A stretch of DNA of 64,000 nt, from assembly GCA_007258455.2 (NCBI GenBank), contig VDFB02358134.1:212779203-212843202 (forward strand), in the 5' to 3' direction. Source of the DNA: Sequoia sempervirens (Eukaryota; Streptophyta; Pinopsida; Cupressales; Cupressaceae). Both the position numbers and the translations under genes were made by a program. Under the pieces are notes generated by a model. It did not search any database and was not told where the DNA came from. It was given only the letters and a program-made list of their open reading frames with translations. Shown in pieces: positions 22,345 to 31,722 of the stretch (positions are counted from its first letter, which is position 1; every line of letters begins with the position of its first letter).

Positions 22345-23160
22345 TTGTTAAATTTAGTATAAAATAAAACGTATCACAATCTGCTATTAGATACTATGCT
22401 TTATCAAATAGATTTAATAGTTGTATTGCTAAGTTCCCTATAATTAGTAACAAACAATTAAAATACTAACAACATTTATAGGGACCCTTTGACCACAACA
22501 TTTAGGTTGCCCTAGCCAAAAATGTCATCCACCTTAAATTGATATCTTAAGTAAATCACAAAGTATAAACTTTGTTAGGTCGAGAAAGTATAATCATCCA
22601 TTAGGTAGTCTTACGTTCAAAAAATAGTTTAATATTTTTTAACTAATGTCATTATTGGTTTAAAAACAAGTCTTTGGTTATACAACCTCTAAAATAATAA
22701 GGTATCAAAGTATATATAGAAGAGTGCCAAATTGTGACCAACTCAAGGTACACAAAAGAGTGCACATATAATAGACCAAGCCCATCGTTGTCTCTATCCA
22801 TAATCCTTCAAAGTAAACATGACAACACCATGATAATATTTTTCAAGCAATTGGTATAAGTAATAAACCATTCGAGCCATACCACTTAGGTACAAATTAA
22901 ACTCACGATTCAATATCATATATATAATAAATGAGAAAGAATAATTGACATGAGAGGATAGGTCAATAGACCCATGATAATCATCAAATGTTAGCACTAT
23001 GACCTTTAATGTCATCATGTAGTTAAGAATAAGGAAAATGAATAATAAATAGTGTCAACATGAGAGGTTGATTGTAATTATGTATGTCATCATCATGGAA
23101 GGTATCAATGAAGGTTTGAGTTGCATGCCTAACCATGATTAAAATAAATATGCTTGAAAA
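22345..23160. other. No recognisable gene
   Basis: AT-rich, stop-filled. A 74-codon minus frame at 22794-23018 has no recognisable motif. Confidence 0.5.
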
Positions 23161-23165
23161 TTCAA

Positions 23166-23402
23166 GCTAATCCTTAAAAGAGGCTCTAAAAAAATTTGAT
23201 GATTTTACACTGCAAGACTACTCTAGATGGCAAGGTACATACCCTAATGGAACACTAAAAATGACAAGTTTATTTAGTTGATTGGACAAGCTTTTAAGCT
23301 ATTCTCAAGAATATATGCATGTTGCTAAGAAATATAGAGTAGAGCTAGACTATATGATATTAATCCCACCAAGGAAAGCATCTTTATGTTCTAGACATTA
23401 AA
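23166..23402 (+). pseudogene. Exon-like coding fragment of unknown protein
   Basis: After a TAA near 23166 the plus frame reads EALKKFDDFTLQDYSRWQG, TYPNGTLKM, TSLFS, a TGA where Trp is plausible, LDKLLSYSQEYMHVAKKYR and VELDYMILIPPRKASLCSRH before a TAA. The residue mix (Trp, Tyr, Asp, Lys balanced) is much more protein-like than the surroundings and has one internal stop over 79 codons. I do not recognise the family. It may be a captured exon or a retro-pseudogene piece. Chance cannot be excluded. Confidence 0.3.
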
Positions 23403-23973
23403 AAAATGCCAAATCATTGATTCAATTATTATTGAAAAAGTGTTGCAAGATCTTTGTCCATCATAAAAAACAAAAACAAAAGAAAATTTTCTACAAATAA
23501 AAAAATAAAGGAAATCTAAATAACGTATGTTTCTTCACTTGAAAAGATGAGAGCATTTATAGAGGCACATAGGTTTTGCTATAAAAGAAGTAATGGATCT
23601 AGTACTAAATAGTACTATAAAAATCAAGCACATATATTGTCGAAAATATTTTATTCACAAATAGAAAGAACATCAAACATTGATTTAATTTAATCCTATC
23701 AAATTTTTGTTGTTACTTGATGTGTTGATTTCTCATGTCCTATGTCTTGGCATAGAATAGCAAATGTGCTAGTGGTTATGTAGATGGCCATTATAAAGGG
23801 TTTATCTTCTCAACACTATAGGCTCCAATCTATCTGTTTCATTCTATAAAGGATATTTAAAGCATCCAATATCTCCATCTAATGGTATTAAAAGGATTTA
23901 TTGCACTGTTTAAAATATCTCTCTGAATAATTCACATGGGCACTATTTGAAGGATCTACCTTCTCCAAAAGAT

Positions 23974-24277
23974 AAACAATATATATAAGAAATCTATAAA
24001 CAATGTGTTGGGTGCTTTTTATTCATCTTCTCTGAAATGAAAGGATATACCTCCTCCATTGTATAGGTGCTATTAAACAATACATATATAAGAAATCTAT
24101 AAACAATGTGTTCGGTGCTTTTTATTCATCCTCTACGAGATGAAAGGATATACCTCCTCCATTGCATGGGTGCTATTAAACAATATATATAAGAAATCTA
24201 TAAACAATGTGTTGTGTGCTTTTTATTCATCTTCTCTAAGATGAAAGAATATACCTCCTCCATTGTATAGATGCTAT
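23974..24277. repeat. Three tandem copies of a 102-bp unit
   Basis: Units start at 23974, 24076 and 24179. Each runs AACAATA..TATATAAGAAATC, TATAAACAATGTGTT, GGTGCTTTTTATTCATC, GAAAGGATATACCTCCTCC and GGTGCTATTAAA. Copies differ at several sites. Shorter, more diverged pieces continue on both sides (23800-23960 and 24278-24360), so the array was longer once. Confidence 0.9.
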
Positions 24278-24381
24278 TAAAGAATCAATATTTTACATTA
24301 TACAGAGGTTATTAAAAAATCAATATCTTACATAATAGATATATGTTATTAAAGTTTTTAAAGAATGTATCAGTTATACCC

Positions 24382-24495
24382 ACAAAAATAAATAAAGCTT
24401 AGTGTGGGTTTTCAACAAGAGGCGGTACTCAAGCATCTAAAGGATCTATCACCAATATCCACAAAAATAAATAAAGATCAACACAAATTTTCAGC
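24382..24495. repeat. Short direct repeat around CACAAAAATAAATAAAG
   Basis: CCACAAAAATAAATAAAG followed by an A/C-rich word and TTTTCA-CAAGA occurs near 24381 and 24460, with an offset of about 79 bp. Confidence 0.7.
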
Positions 24496-24620
24496 AAGAC
24501 AGGCAGCAAATTAATTGATAGGGTGTCTCAAAGAAAAGCCATCTCATGGAATGTCGCAATTGCAGGATATGCACACAATGGATTTGGTAAAACTCTATAG
24601 CATTTGCAATTCGTAGGAGA
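24493..24620 (+). pseudogene. Pentatricopeptide-repeat (PPR) gene scrap
   Basis: The plus frame reads KLIDRVSQRKAISWNVAIAG, YAHNGFGKTL, then TAG, HLQF. The pattern FD(R/K)M-x-x-(R/K)-x-x-x-SWN-x-x-IAGYAQNG is the hallmark of plant PLS-type PPR proteins, which are organelle RNA-binding proteins. Only one repeat of about 35 residues remains, with a TAG inside it. No neighbouring repeats are seen within several hundred bases. It is a captured or fragmented gene piece, not a functional PPR gene. Confidence 0.65.
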
Positions 24621-25389
24621 AAGCCAATGAATGGCTACGTAGTTAAACAAAGATTCTTTTCATGGTAAACGAATCCTACGTAGCTAAACATAGATTCACT
24701 TAATCCTTATACAAAGCTCATGTAATGCGCAACACATATGCTAAAAGTTTGAGCACTATTCTAACTGTTATAACAATATCCTAAACTATATATTTATATA
24801 TATAGATCAATAACCATATATTGACATTGTAATAGTATCGTTGCACCATATAATGACAGAAAATCAATCTCTAATGATTGTTACATCAGTTCATGTGTGC
24901 AATATACATATATTATTCATTTCAAATCCTTATGAAAGCAAAGAAAGTGGATAGGTAAACCATATAAGAGCCCTCGCAATAGCTCTTAACAATTTAAAGG
25001 GAATAATAGGAGTACCATTCTTTCATGTCATTCGATCCCCACGAAACCTTCCATACACTCTCCACTCTCAAAACCAAGCAAAACGTAGTTGCCAAACAGC
25101 CATCAAACTCATTCTCAGTGCTCAGAGTAAATCCCAAGACATAGGAATGACTTCGTGGAAAAGTCCTCTCATGGCTGACATTACACATGCCCAATGCAGC
25201 AATACTAAAATTCTTTCCCTTTTTTCCCATTCTCCCATTAAGGCAATCCCCTCAATGTCCCCCCATATCTTTTTCAAAAGAAAATTGCAAAAATTGCAAA
25301 AATTGCATCCCAATTGAAATTGAGTCACATTTACTATTTTCGGCAATGTTCTTTTCTCCTTTGTCCATCTTTCTCAATTCAGAAGTATT
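24621..25389. other. No confirmed gene; two short open frames
   Basis: TACGTAG-TTAAACA-AGATTC occurs twice (24636 and 24679). A 78-codon minus frame at 24994-25230 (MGKKGKNFSIAALGMCNVSH..) has a plausible residue mix but matches no family I recognise. It is not called as a gene. Confidence 0.4.
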
Positions 25390-25397
25390 CTTCGAAT

Positions 25398-26426
25398 CAA
25401 AGTTGTAAAACTCATTGAGTAATCGGCGAGTTATAAAAAACTCATGGATTTTTCCGCCATTTATTCGCCAAAATTGCTTGTCTAATAAAGGAGAAAAACT
25501 CGCCAAAAACTCAGTGAGTTTAACAAAAAAAAGTCTCTCATGGCCACTAAAATGATGTGTCATGAAGGTTTGTGTGGCTTTGATGGTCTTAATTTGGGTT
25601 TTATTATTAATGCAAAATGATGTACACCATGAAGGTTTGTGTGGTTTTGGAGGTCTTAATTTGGGCTTGGTGGTGGGGGCTCGGCCCCTCAACCATGCCC
25701 TGTATCACAACAAGGAATGCGTCAGGGGCGTTGCCCCTTGACCCTGCTAGGAGCGTTTGCCCCAGACCCCCACGAGGGGCGCTGCCCCTCAACCCTCAAC
25801 CCTGTTGGGGGCGTTGCCTCCAGACCCCCACGAGGGGCACTGCCCCTCAACCCCACCAGGGGCGTTGCCCCTAGACCCCCATGAGGGGGGCACTACCCCT
25901 CGACCCCACTAGGGGCGCTGCCCCCAGACGCCCACCAAAGGCATTGCCCCCAAACCCCCACAAGGGCGCTACCACTCAATCCCATTAGGGGCATTGCCCT
26001 CCAACTCACATTGAATTCATTTGATTTTCTAGGTACTCTCCAAGTCCAAGTTTCCAAGTTTTCCTACAAGTCTTCATCTATAGTATCCTCTAGTTCTACC
26101 TCTCCCATAGTTTTCACTAGACATGGGAAGAGGAAGATGTAAATTTGTAAAATATATTAATGTAGTACTTACTTTCAGTTTTACAAAAACAATTTGCTAT
26201 TTTCATTTTGTTTTAGACTATCAATATCAACGCATTCCACATGAGGATGTTGTTTTGTACCCAATTTTCTTTCAAATCAATCAAATACAACTAGACTCAT
26301 TTATTGACTCATTGGATGCATCCTATCATTGAATTTTGCAAAAAAAAATGTATTTTTAATGAAATTTAAGCAATTTTTTAAGTTGTCGAGTCGTGTTTTT
26401 TGGGCTTGGCGAGTTTTTCAACTATG
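25398..26426. mobile_element. hAT-like non-autonomous DNA transposon
   Basis: Left end CAAAGTTGTAAAACTC (25398-25413). The right end read inward on the other strand is CATAGTTGAAAAACTC (26411-26426). These are 16-bp terminal inverted repeats with two mismatches, starting CA as in hAT elements. Flanking octamers are CTTCGAAT (25390-25397) and CTTTGAAC (26427-26434), alike at 6 of 8 positions with two transitions, as expected for an old 8-bp target duplication. Subterminal GGCGAGTT/AACTCGCC words recur at both ends. No transposase domain is identifiable. A short plus frame ending FTRHGKRKM near 26140 could be a remnant. Caution: the gypsy integrase on the right flank does not resume on the left flank, so later deletion or rearrangement is needed. 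Confidence 0.55.
25665..26010. repeat. GC-rich minisatellite of GGGGCGCTGCCCC units
   Basis: About ten half-units of roughly 33 bp, alternating GGGGCGTTGCCCC-AGACCCCCACGA and GGGGCGCTGCCCC-TCAACCCCACTA, giving a dimer period near 65 bp. Each half-unit contains a GGGGC..GCCCC self-complementary core. GC content is far above the rest of the window. It lies inside the hAT-like element. Confidence 0.9.
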
Positions 26427-26720
26427 CTTTGAACTATTCCCATATACAACCTAGAACATGGATTTACCAGTACTTCTATTAACAAAATTGTTGTATGCAA
26501 ACTTTGAATGTGGTAAAATCAAATCCCATCCCTTGTGCTTATCTTCTACTAAGCATTTCAACAGGTTGCCCAAACTTCCATTGACCACCTTTATTTGTCC
26601 ATCAATCAATGGATGGTGTGCAATACTAAACTTCAAATTAGTCTTCAATTTCTTCCATAAGGTCCTCTGGAAATACCCAACAAACTTGGTAACTCTGTTT
26701 GAAACTATACTCCTTGGTAG

Positions 26721-26850
26721 TGTTGCAAATAAGCCACACCCGGACCGACGATGGGTTGGCCAAAGGGGAACCAGTAGCTCAGTTGGTAGAGCACTCCAAC
26801 AACAAATGGAAGGTCCCAGGTTCAAGTCCATATGAGTTGTAGCTCAACTA
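26721..26850 (+). repeat. TRIM 5' LTR with tRNA-like A and B boxes
   Basis: 130 bp. A-box TAGCTCAGTTGG at 26775-26786 and B-box GGTTCAAGTCC at 26819-26829, spaced as in tRNA genes. Compared with the other LTR it lacks about 9 bp just after the B box, which removes the 3' sides of the T and acceptor stems. The D-arm stem GCTC/GAGC is intact. Confidence 0.75.
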
Positions 26851-26851
26851 G

Positions 26852-26867
26852 TAGTATCAAAGCCAGG
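26852..26867 (+). other. TRIM primer-binding-like site
   Basis: TAGTATCAAAGCCAGG directly follows the 5' LTR. The canonical plant initiator-tRNA site is TGGTATCAGAGC; both differences are G to A. Confidence 0.65.
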
Positions 26868-26898
26868 CTAGGAGCCCCAAGCACCAGCAGTGTGGCTT

Positions 26899-26907
26899 AA
26901 GGGGTGG
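26899..26907 (+). other. TRIM polypurine tract
   Basis: AAGGGGTGG immediately before the TGTTAGAAATG start of the 3' LTR. One T interrupts the purines. Confidence 0.6.
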
Positions 26908-27046
26908 TGTTAGAAATGAGCCGCATCTAGACCAACGATGGGCTAACCAAAGAGGGGTCAGTAGCTCAGTTGGTAGAGCACTCTAGCAACAAACAGAAGG
27001 TCCTAGGTTTGAGTCCTAGCTAGTCCATATGAGTTGTAGCTCAACA
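26908..27046 (+). repeat. TRIM 3' LTR
   Basis: 139 bp, TGTTAGAAATG to GTAGCTCAACA. Roughly four fifths identical to the 5' LTR by eye, so the insertion is old. Contains the fuller tRNA-like structure at 26955-27026. Confidence 0.75.
26955..27026 (+). ncRNA. tRNA-like cloverleaf within the TRIM LTR (not a functional tRNA)
   Basis: 72 nt, the length of a short tRNA. Acceptor GGGTCAG pairs with CTAGTCC at 6 of 7 positions counting two G-U pairs. The D arm is GCTC/GAGC. The T arm CTAGG-TTTGAGT-CCTAG is a perfect 5-bp stem with 7-nt loop. The anticodon stem is not supported here. In the 5' LTR it can form TCCA/TGGA with an 8-nt loop. U33 is absent and the loop is irregular, so it should not work in translation. 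A-box TAGCTCAGTTGG and B-box GGTTTGAGTCC are close to the Pol III consensus. The D-arm resembles plant tRNA-Lys or tRNA-Phe, but I cannot fix the parent tRNA. Confidence 0.6.
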
Positions 27047-27559
27047 AGTAGACCATGAAGCCTACCCTCCTCTTTGAAAAACAACTCTACAATGTGAACA
27101 TCACTAATCTTCTTGCAAGGAATGAAACGCGCCATCTTCAAAAATCTATCTACCACCACAAATATTGAATCATGTCCTCTCTGTGACTTTGGTAAACCAA
27201 GAAAAAATTCCATGTTGATATCTTCCCACGGTATCTCTAGTACAAGTACTGGTTGATATAGCCCAATATTTTGACTTACTCTTTTGGCCATCTGGGATAC
27301 AATGCAACTTTGCACAAATTTCTTCACATCTTGGTGCAACTATGGCCAATAATAATTCTCACTAATAAGAAAAATGGTCTTATCTCAACCAAAGTGTCCT
27401 ACCAATCCTCCATTGTGCTTCTCCTTAATCAAATTCTCTCTCATAAAACTCCTCGAAATGCACAACTAACTTCCTCCAAATAACATTCGATCTTGGATTA
27501 TGAAATCCAACCATCTCGTCCTATCAATAGCAATAGGTTCCAAACAAGATTTCTAGGTC

Positions 27560-27995
27560 TCTAAAATAATGGATCTTTAGGATACAAATTCTTGAGTTCA
27601 TTAAACCCAAGAACCTCTATCTTCATTTATGCCAACATTTTTTTCCTTCTACTTAAAGCATTCATAACTTTGTTTGACTTTCCACTCTTGTGTTTTAAAA
27701 CAAAAATATAGCTTTACAAAGACTCAGCCTACTTCAAATGGCTTTGATTTATTTTTTCTTGACTATTTAAATATTGTAGAGCTTGATGGTCATTATACAA
27801 AAATAAATAAAAAATTGACAACAAATAATGTCTCCATTTCTTCAAACTTGCATTCTAGCATAGAATTCTTGATCATAAATAAAATATTTCTTTTTAGCAT
27901 CATTCAACTTCTCAAGTTGAAATAGGCAATGGGTTTACCTTCCTCATTCAAAATAACTCCAATAACACTACCACTAGCATCACAATCTACTTGAA
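27560..27995 (-). pseudogene. Ty3/gypsy RNase H domain
   Basis: Starts near 27995 with CDASGSVIGVILNEEGKPIA (first catalytic Asp retained), continues through YFIYDQEFYA-like sequence (Glu position) and LYNI after frameshifts, and ends near 27640 with HKSGKSNKVVDALSRRKKM. That last motif is the usual gypsy end of RNase H. Several frameshifts and stops. Lies between RT (right) and integrase (left). Confidence 0.8.
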
Positions 27996-28009
27996 ATACC
28001 TTATTGAAA

Positions 28010-28960
28010 TCTGGAAGTGCCAAAACAATTTTTTCTATGACTTTTTTTTTCAACATATCAAAACTCTTAGCTACTCCTATAGTCTATTTAACCTCTTTCA
28101 GAGCCCCTCTCATTGTCTCTATTAGGGTTGCACAAATACTACTCAAATTCTTATTAAATTTTTTGTAAAATCTTGTTAGACCAAGAAATGATCTTATCTT
28201 CGTCACACTCCTTGTCATATGCCATTCAACAATAGCTCACTTTATGAGTCCATATTAAGACCTTTTCAGGCAAACAATCCTAAAGAAACCAATTTTTCCT
28301 TCACAAAACTACTTTCTTGAGGTTAATCAACAATTTATCCTCTCTTAGCTTCTCAAATACTCTCTGAATATGCATCAGTTGCTCTTCCAATGTCTTATTC
28401 AAAATCAAAATGCATCTAGATAAACAATAACAAATTTTCCCAAAAATTCTTTTAATACCTCATTCATAAGTTGTATAAATGTGCTTGGCACATTGGTTAG
28501 CCCAAATGGCATGACTACCCACTTGTACAAACACCCCTTAGTCTTGAAGGTTGTCTTTCATTTATCTCCTTCTCTAATTCAAATCTCGTGATAACCAATT
28601 TCCATGTTGATCTTTGTGTAGTACTTGGCTCCACTCAAGCAATCCATAATTTCATCCATCCTCGGCAATGGAAATTTGTACTTGATTGTAATCTTATTAA
28701 TGGCTCGGGATTTTGTACACATTCTCCACTCTCCATCTATTTTCAAGCTAGTACTATAGGTACCACACATGGACTTAGGCTCTCTCATATCAATGATTTC
28801 TTCAATATCTCTTGAACTTGTCATTTCAGATCCTCATTCTCTATAGGATTCATTTTCCAAGCTTCCTTATTTGGCGAGTTGGCTTCTGATATCAAATCCA
28901 TCTAGTGACTAATCTTCCTCACTAGTGGCACCTTCAGGTACATTATCAAATACGGTGTCT
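28010..28960 (-). pseudogene. Ty3/gypsy reverse transcriptase, catalytic residues lost
   Basis: The clearest frame is 28824-28579: WRMCTKSRAINKITIKYKFP, LPRMDEIMDCLSGAKYYTKI, NMEIGYHEI. The first catalytic Asp of the palm (normally in F/SKIDL) is Asn here. Near 28400-28440, [11 protein letters not shown] replaces the usual Y-L/V-D-D, so a second catalytic Asp is also gone. LARLVG-type thumb sequence is degenerate. Order with protease to the right and RNase H to the left matches a gypsy pol. Non-functional. Confidence 0.85.
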
Positions 28961-29199
28961 TGGAACTCTTCCAATAGTTTTCAAACTTCTACTGGCACTT
29001 CTTCTTTATTGACTCTAGGAATCAATGCAAAGCACACATGCTAGTGTTTCATACCATCCTAAAACTTCTTACCATCAACCAAACAAACTCTTGCATTACA
29101 ACATACCTTTTCTCCCACCTCCTTCAAGGGCTTCAACTTGTGACAAACTCCATCCTTTGTTATGGAATATGTGTTATCATAGCCATAATGGGCAACACA

Positions 29200-29520
29200 T
29201 TGATCAAACTACCACGACCTCCCTAGTTACAAATGACATGCATCCATAGGCATGATGTCACACAATACCTCGTCATGGTAGTTCCCAATCTTAAACTTTA
29301 CTAGACATTGTTTATTGACCAAAGCTTTGTTGTCCTTCTGCAACCATGCAATCCAATAAGGATGTAGATGTCTCCTCCTTTCTAACTACAATTTGTTAAC
29401 CATCTCTTTTGAAACAAGACTGTCAGTGTTACCACTATCAATGATAACATCACAACATTTACCTTCAAATTTGCACCTTGTGCAAAATAAACTCTTCCTT
29501 TGAACTAATTTTTTTCTTCA
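29200..29520 (-). pseudogene. Ty3/gypsy aspartic protease
   Basis: Minus-strand segments (frames shift) read CKFEGKCCDVIIDSGNTDSL near 29410-29470 with the catalytic D-S-G, then CLVKFKIGNYHDEVLCDIMP-like sequence near 29250-29330 and DACHLxLGRSW near 29210-29240. The active-site triad is intact, but the frame is not. Homologous block order to the relic at 6540-6800. Confidence 0.75.
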
Positions 29521-29559
29521 TTTAGCAAGGCTCTCCTAATGACAAGAGTCTACTCTTTC

Positions 29560-30640
29560 TGCATCTTTAGAATGCTCAAATTCAACGTCCTCATTTACAT
29601 GTGCAACTTGTGACTTACCTTCAAGTCTTTTATTTGTCCTTCCTTAATGTTGTGGGCACTCATATGCTCAATGTCCTTCCTCTCCACATTGGAACAAGTT
29701 CCTCTAAAGCCTCCTCTTACAAGTCCTCATCCAGGTCGTCCTCTCCCTCTTTGTTCAACATTATTCCAATCATGAGTGCAATAGGCATTATCTCTTTGCA
29801 ACTGACTGGTACTAGATTTCTTCACTCTTCTTTTGATCTCCATTTCATCCTCCATAGGATCTTCCGCCAATCCTTCCACCATGACCTCTTCCTCTTTGCT
29901 TGCTTTCAAATCTTCTATTTAGCTTCTTTTCTACCTTCAAGAAAAATTGATAATAATTGTCTATGATAGTCATTTTGACCAAACTTAGCTCCTCTTGAAT
30001 ACTTGGCTTCAACCCATTTATATAACATGCTACTTTTTCCTTGTAGGCCTTTGAGTGGCATGTTCTGATGATAACTTTGTAGAACTCTTTCGTATACTCT
30101 TTAACAGACTTGTTTTCTTGCTTCAAATGTTGCATCTTCTTCAATGGCTCTAACTCGTAATCAATAGGAATGAATTGTTTCTTTAACTTTTCCACCATCT
30201 GATCCCATCTTGTGATTTTTCTTAACCCTCTTTTGTTTCTTTCTAGTTATACCTTTTCCCACCAAATGTTTACATGACCTTTCAATTTGGTCTTTTCAAA
30301 TTTTACCCTCTTAGGATCTTCTACCTCTTCATACTCAAAGTACTCTTCCATGTCATTGATCCAATCAATCAACTCTTTCGGATTGAGATTTCCAAAATAT
30401 GTAGAAACTTCAATCTTTGGCTTTTCCCAATCTTGGAGATGGCCTCCATCAATATGACTTTGTCAAGTTATTCTTCTCTTTCATCTTGTTCATCTTCAAA
30501 CTACTATTCTTCTACTTCATCTTCACTCTCTTCTCTTCTTCTAGGATCAATTCCTCTACATGTAGATCCTCTTAGACGACATTAATCTACCTTTGGAGGG
30601 CTCTAAAACCCTCTTCTTTAACAACATTTATTCCACCATG
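29560..30640 (-). pseudogene. Ty3/gypsy gag
   Basis: Begins near 30640-30560 with Arg/Glu-rich sequence. KIEVSTYFGNLNPKELIDW and MEEYFEYEEVEDPKRVKF follow near 30300-30420, then KLKGHVNIWWEKV near 30250. The open part 30198-29845 holds the retrotransposon-gag domain (KLKKQFIPIDYELEPLKKMQ, QENKSVKEYTKEFY, INGLKPSIQEELSLVKM) and an Arg/Gly-rich tail. A CCHC knuckle F-Q-C-G-E-E-G-H..YEC lies near 29655-29705, out of frame by one base and with a stop after the His. Typical chromovirus-like gypsy gag, inactivated. Confidence 0.85.
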
Positions 30641-31722
30641 GTTCCTTCATGGAAACATATTAATCTCCTTTGGTGTCAACCCACAACCTTATGTCTTGGT
30701 GCAAATTGCCTCACATTCAACAATCTATCTACAGACAAGAACTTTTTTTCTCAGACCACTTAATGTGGGCCACTCCCCCTCCAACACAATCATACATAAA
30801 TAACAAAAACTTTGCAATACAAGGTTACCTAAGTCATGAGACCTATGTTACAGCAATATGGATCGTGATACATATTTGGAAATGACAATAATGGCCACTA
30901 ATAGCAGCAACACCCAACCCTATGCGAAGAGTGGCAACTTCACCAATTTATCTATCATAAATGAGCCTTCTTTCCATTTGTGATTGAATTAGTATGATTT
31001 TCTACAAGTTATGGAACTATAACTCTGATTTGGGCACCATATGAATTCAACTGTCCTTTTTTTCTTGCTCATAAAATTTTTCAAATTTTAGCACAACTTT
31101 CGAGAGCCATAACTTTTGAGTTGGGCACCCACTTGCATCTATTTTTTTAACTAAAGTACTTGGAGTGCTCTACAACATAAAAAAATTCATAAAAGGATTT
31201 TTTCCAACTTTTCAGGCCAAAAAAGTCATTTGAAGTCTCAATCCTCAATTTTAAAAATCTATTAAGATTCTAGAAACTAAAATGTTTAATATCTTCAATT
31301 CTAGAACTAATCTTGGCTCAAAACTCACCCACAATGTGTAGTTTACCATTTCAAAGCTTTAGGAAAAATTTCAAATCCCTACATGTTCATATGCAAACTT
31401 ACTAAAAATAAAACTTACTATTTTTAGTCCTTATTCGCCAAACCAAAACAAAAATCAAAATAAACCATTTTTTTGGTGATGCAAGACTAGTCTTATACCC
31501 TAGATGCAAGCCAATGCTAGATTGTGACAAAAGCTGATAAGATGGATCAAGTTCCATATGAGATTTAGGAACAGGGACCATGGATGTATGTTGTCAACTA
31601 GAGTTACATGAATCTCATATTGTTGCAGATGATGTCAACATAGATGATGACTAAGTCAAATAGGTCAACTCATGAATATTTGCACAACCTGTCATGATAG
31701 AAGCTGATATAGGCTAAGTAAG
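30641..31722 (-). other. Leader/LTR region of the gypsy element, limits unknown
   Basis: No coding domain. This is where the 5' leader and LTR of the minus-strand gypsy element should lie. I could not find a clean TG..CA terminus, primer site or a matching second LTR. The left part of the element is truncated at 26435, so the partner LTR is probably lost. Confidence 0.35.

Larger units (their letters stand above)
26721..27046 (+). mobile_element. TRIM (miniature LTR retrotransposon, 326 bp) nested in gypsy integrase
   Basis: Two direct repeats of 130 bp (26721-26850) and 139 bp (26908-27046) begin TGTT and end CAACTA/CAACA. They flank a 57-bp interior. The interior opens with a primer-binding-like TAGTATCAAAGCCAGG (two G-to-A changes from the iMet-type site) and ends with a purine tract AAGGGGTGG before the second LTR. 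Flanks are GGTAG (26716-26720) and AGTAG (27047-27051), a 5-bp target duplication with one mismatch. Taking out the element plus one flank copy makes the host integrase frame continuous, which independently confirms both ends. No coding capacity. Each LTR contains a tRNA-like segment with A- and B-box promoter elements. A tandem tRNA-type SINE is the alternative, but the primer site, purine tract, TG..CA ends and short target duplication favour a TRIM. Confidence 0.8.
26436..27480 (-). pseudogene. Ty3/gypsy integrase, split by a nested TRIM
   Basis: From right to left the minus strand gives ENYYWP and HQDVKKFVQSCIVSQMAK (zinc-finger end, near 27290-27350), then IPWEDINMEFFLGLPKSQRG and VVVDRFLKMARFIP (core, first catalytic Asp position). 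FFKEE stands next to the insertion. After the insertion come SIVSNRVTKFVGYF, FSIAHHPLIDGQIKVVNG, and FAYNNFVNRSTGKSMF. The normal DRD-x-F motif is NRV-x-K-F, so the second catalytic Asp is damaged. The Gly-Gln/Asn-Glu stretch has VVNG in place of the usual R/E-xxN. The C-terminal domain is missing. The frame stops at the target duplication of the hAT-like element. Confidence 0.85.

Noticed and set aside
25252..25792. Minus-strand ORFs of 146 and 61 codons
   Set aside because: They cross the left end of the hAT-like element and the GC-rich minisatellite; no domain.
25381..26440. Alternative target duplication GAAGTATTC/GAACTATTC for the hAT-like element
   Set aside because: Similar words exist, but using them would place extra non-matching bases outside the inverted repeats; the boundaries at 25398/26426 fit the TIRs better.
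26458..26835. 125-codon plus-strand ORF over the integrase
   Set aside because: Antisense of clear gypsy integrase motifs and the TRIM.
26955..27026. Functional tRNA gene
   Set aside because: The anticodon stem is poor, U33 is missing and the segment lies inside LTR repeats of a TRIM. Described as tRNA-like only.
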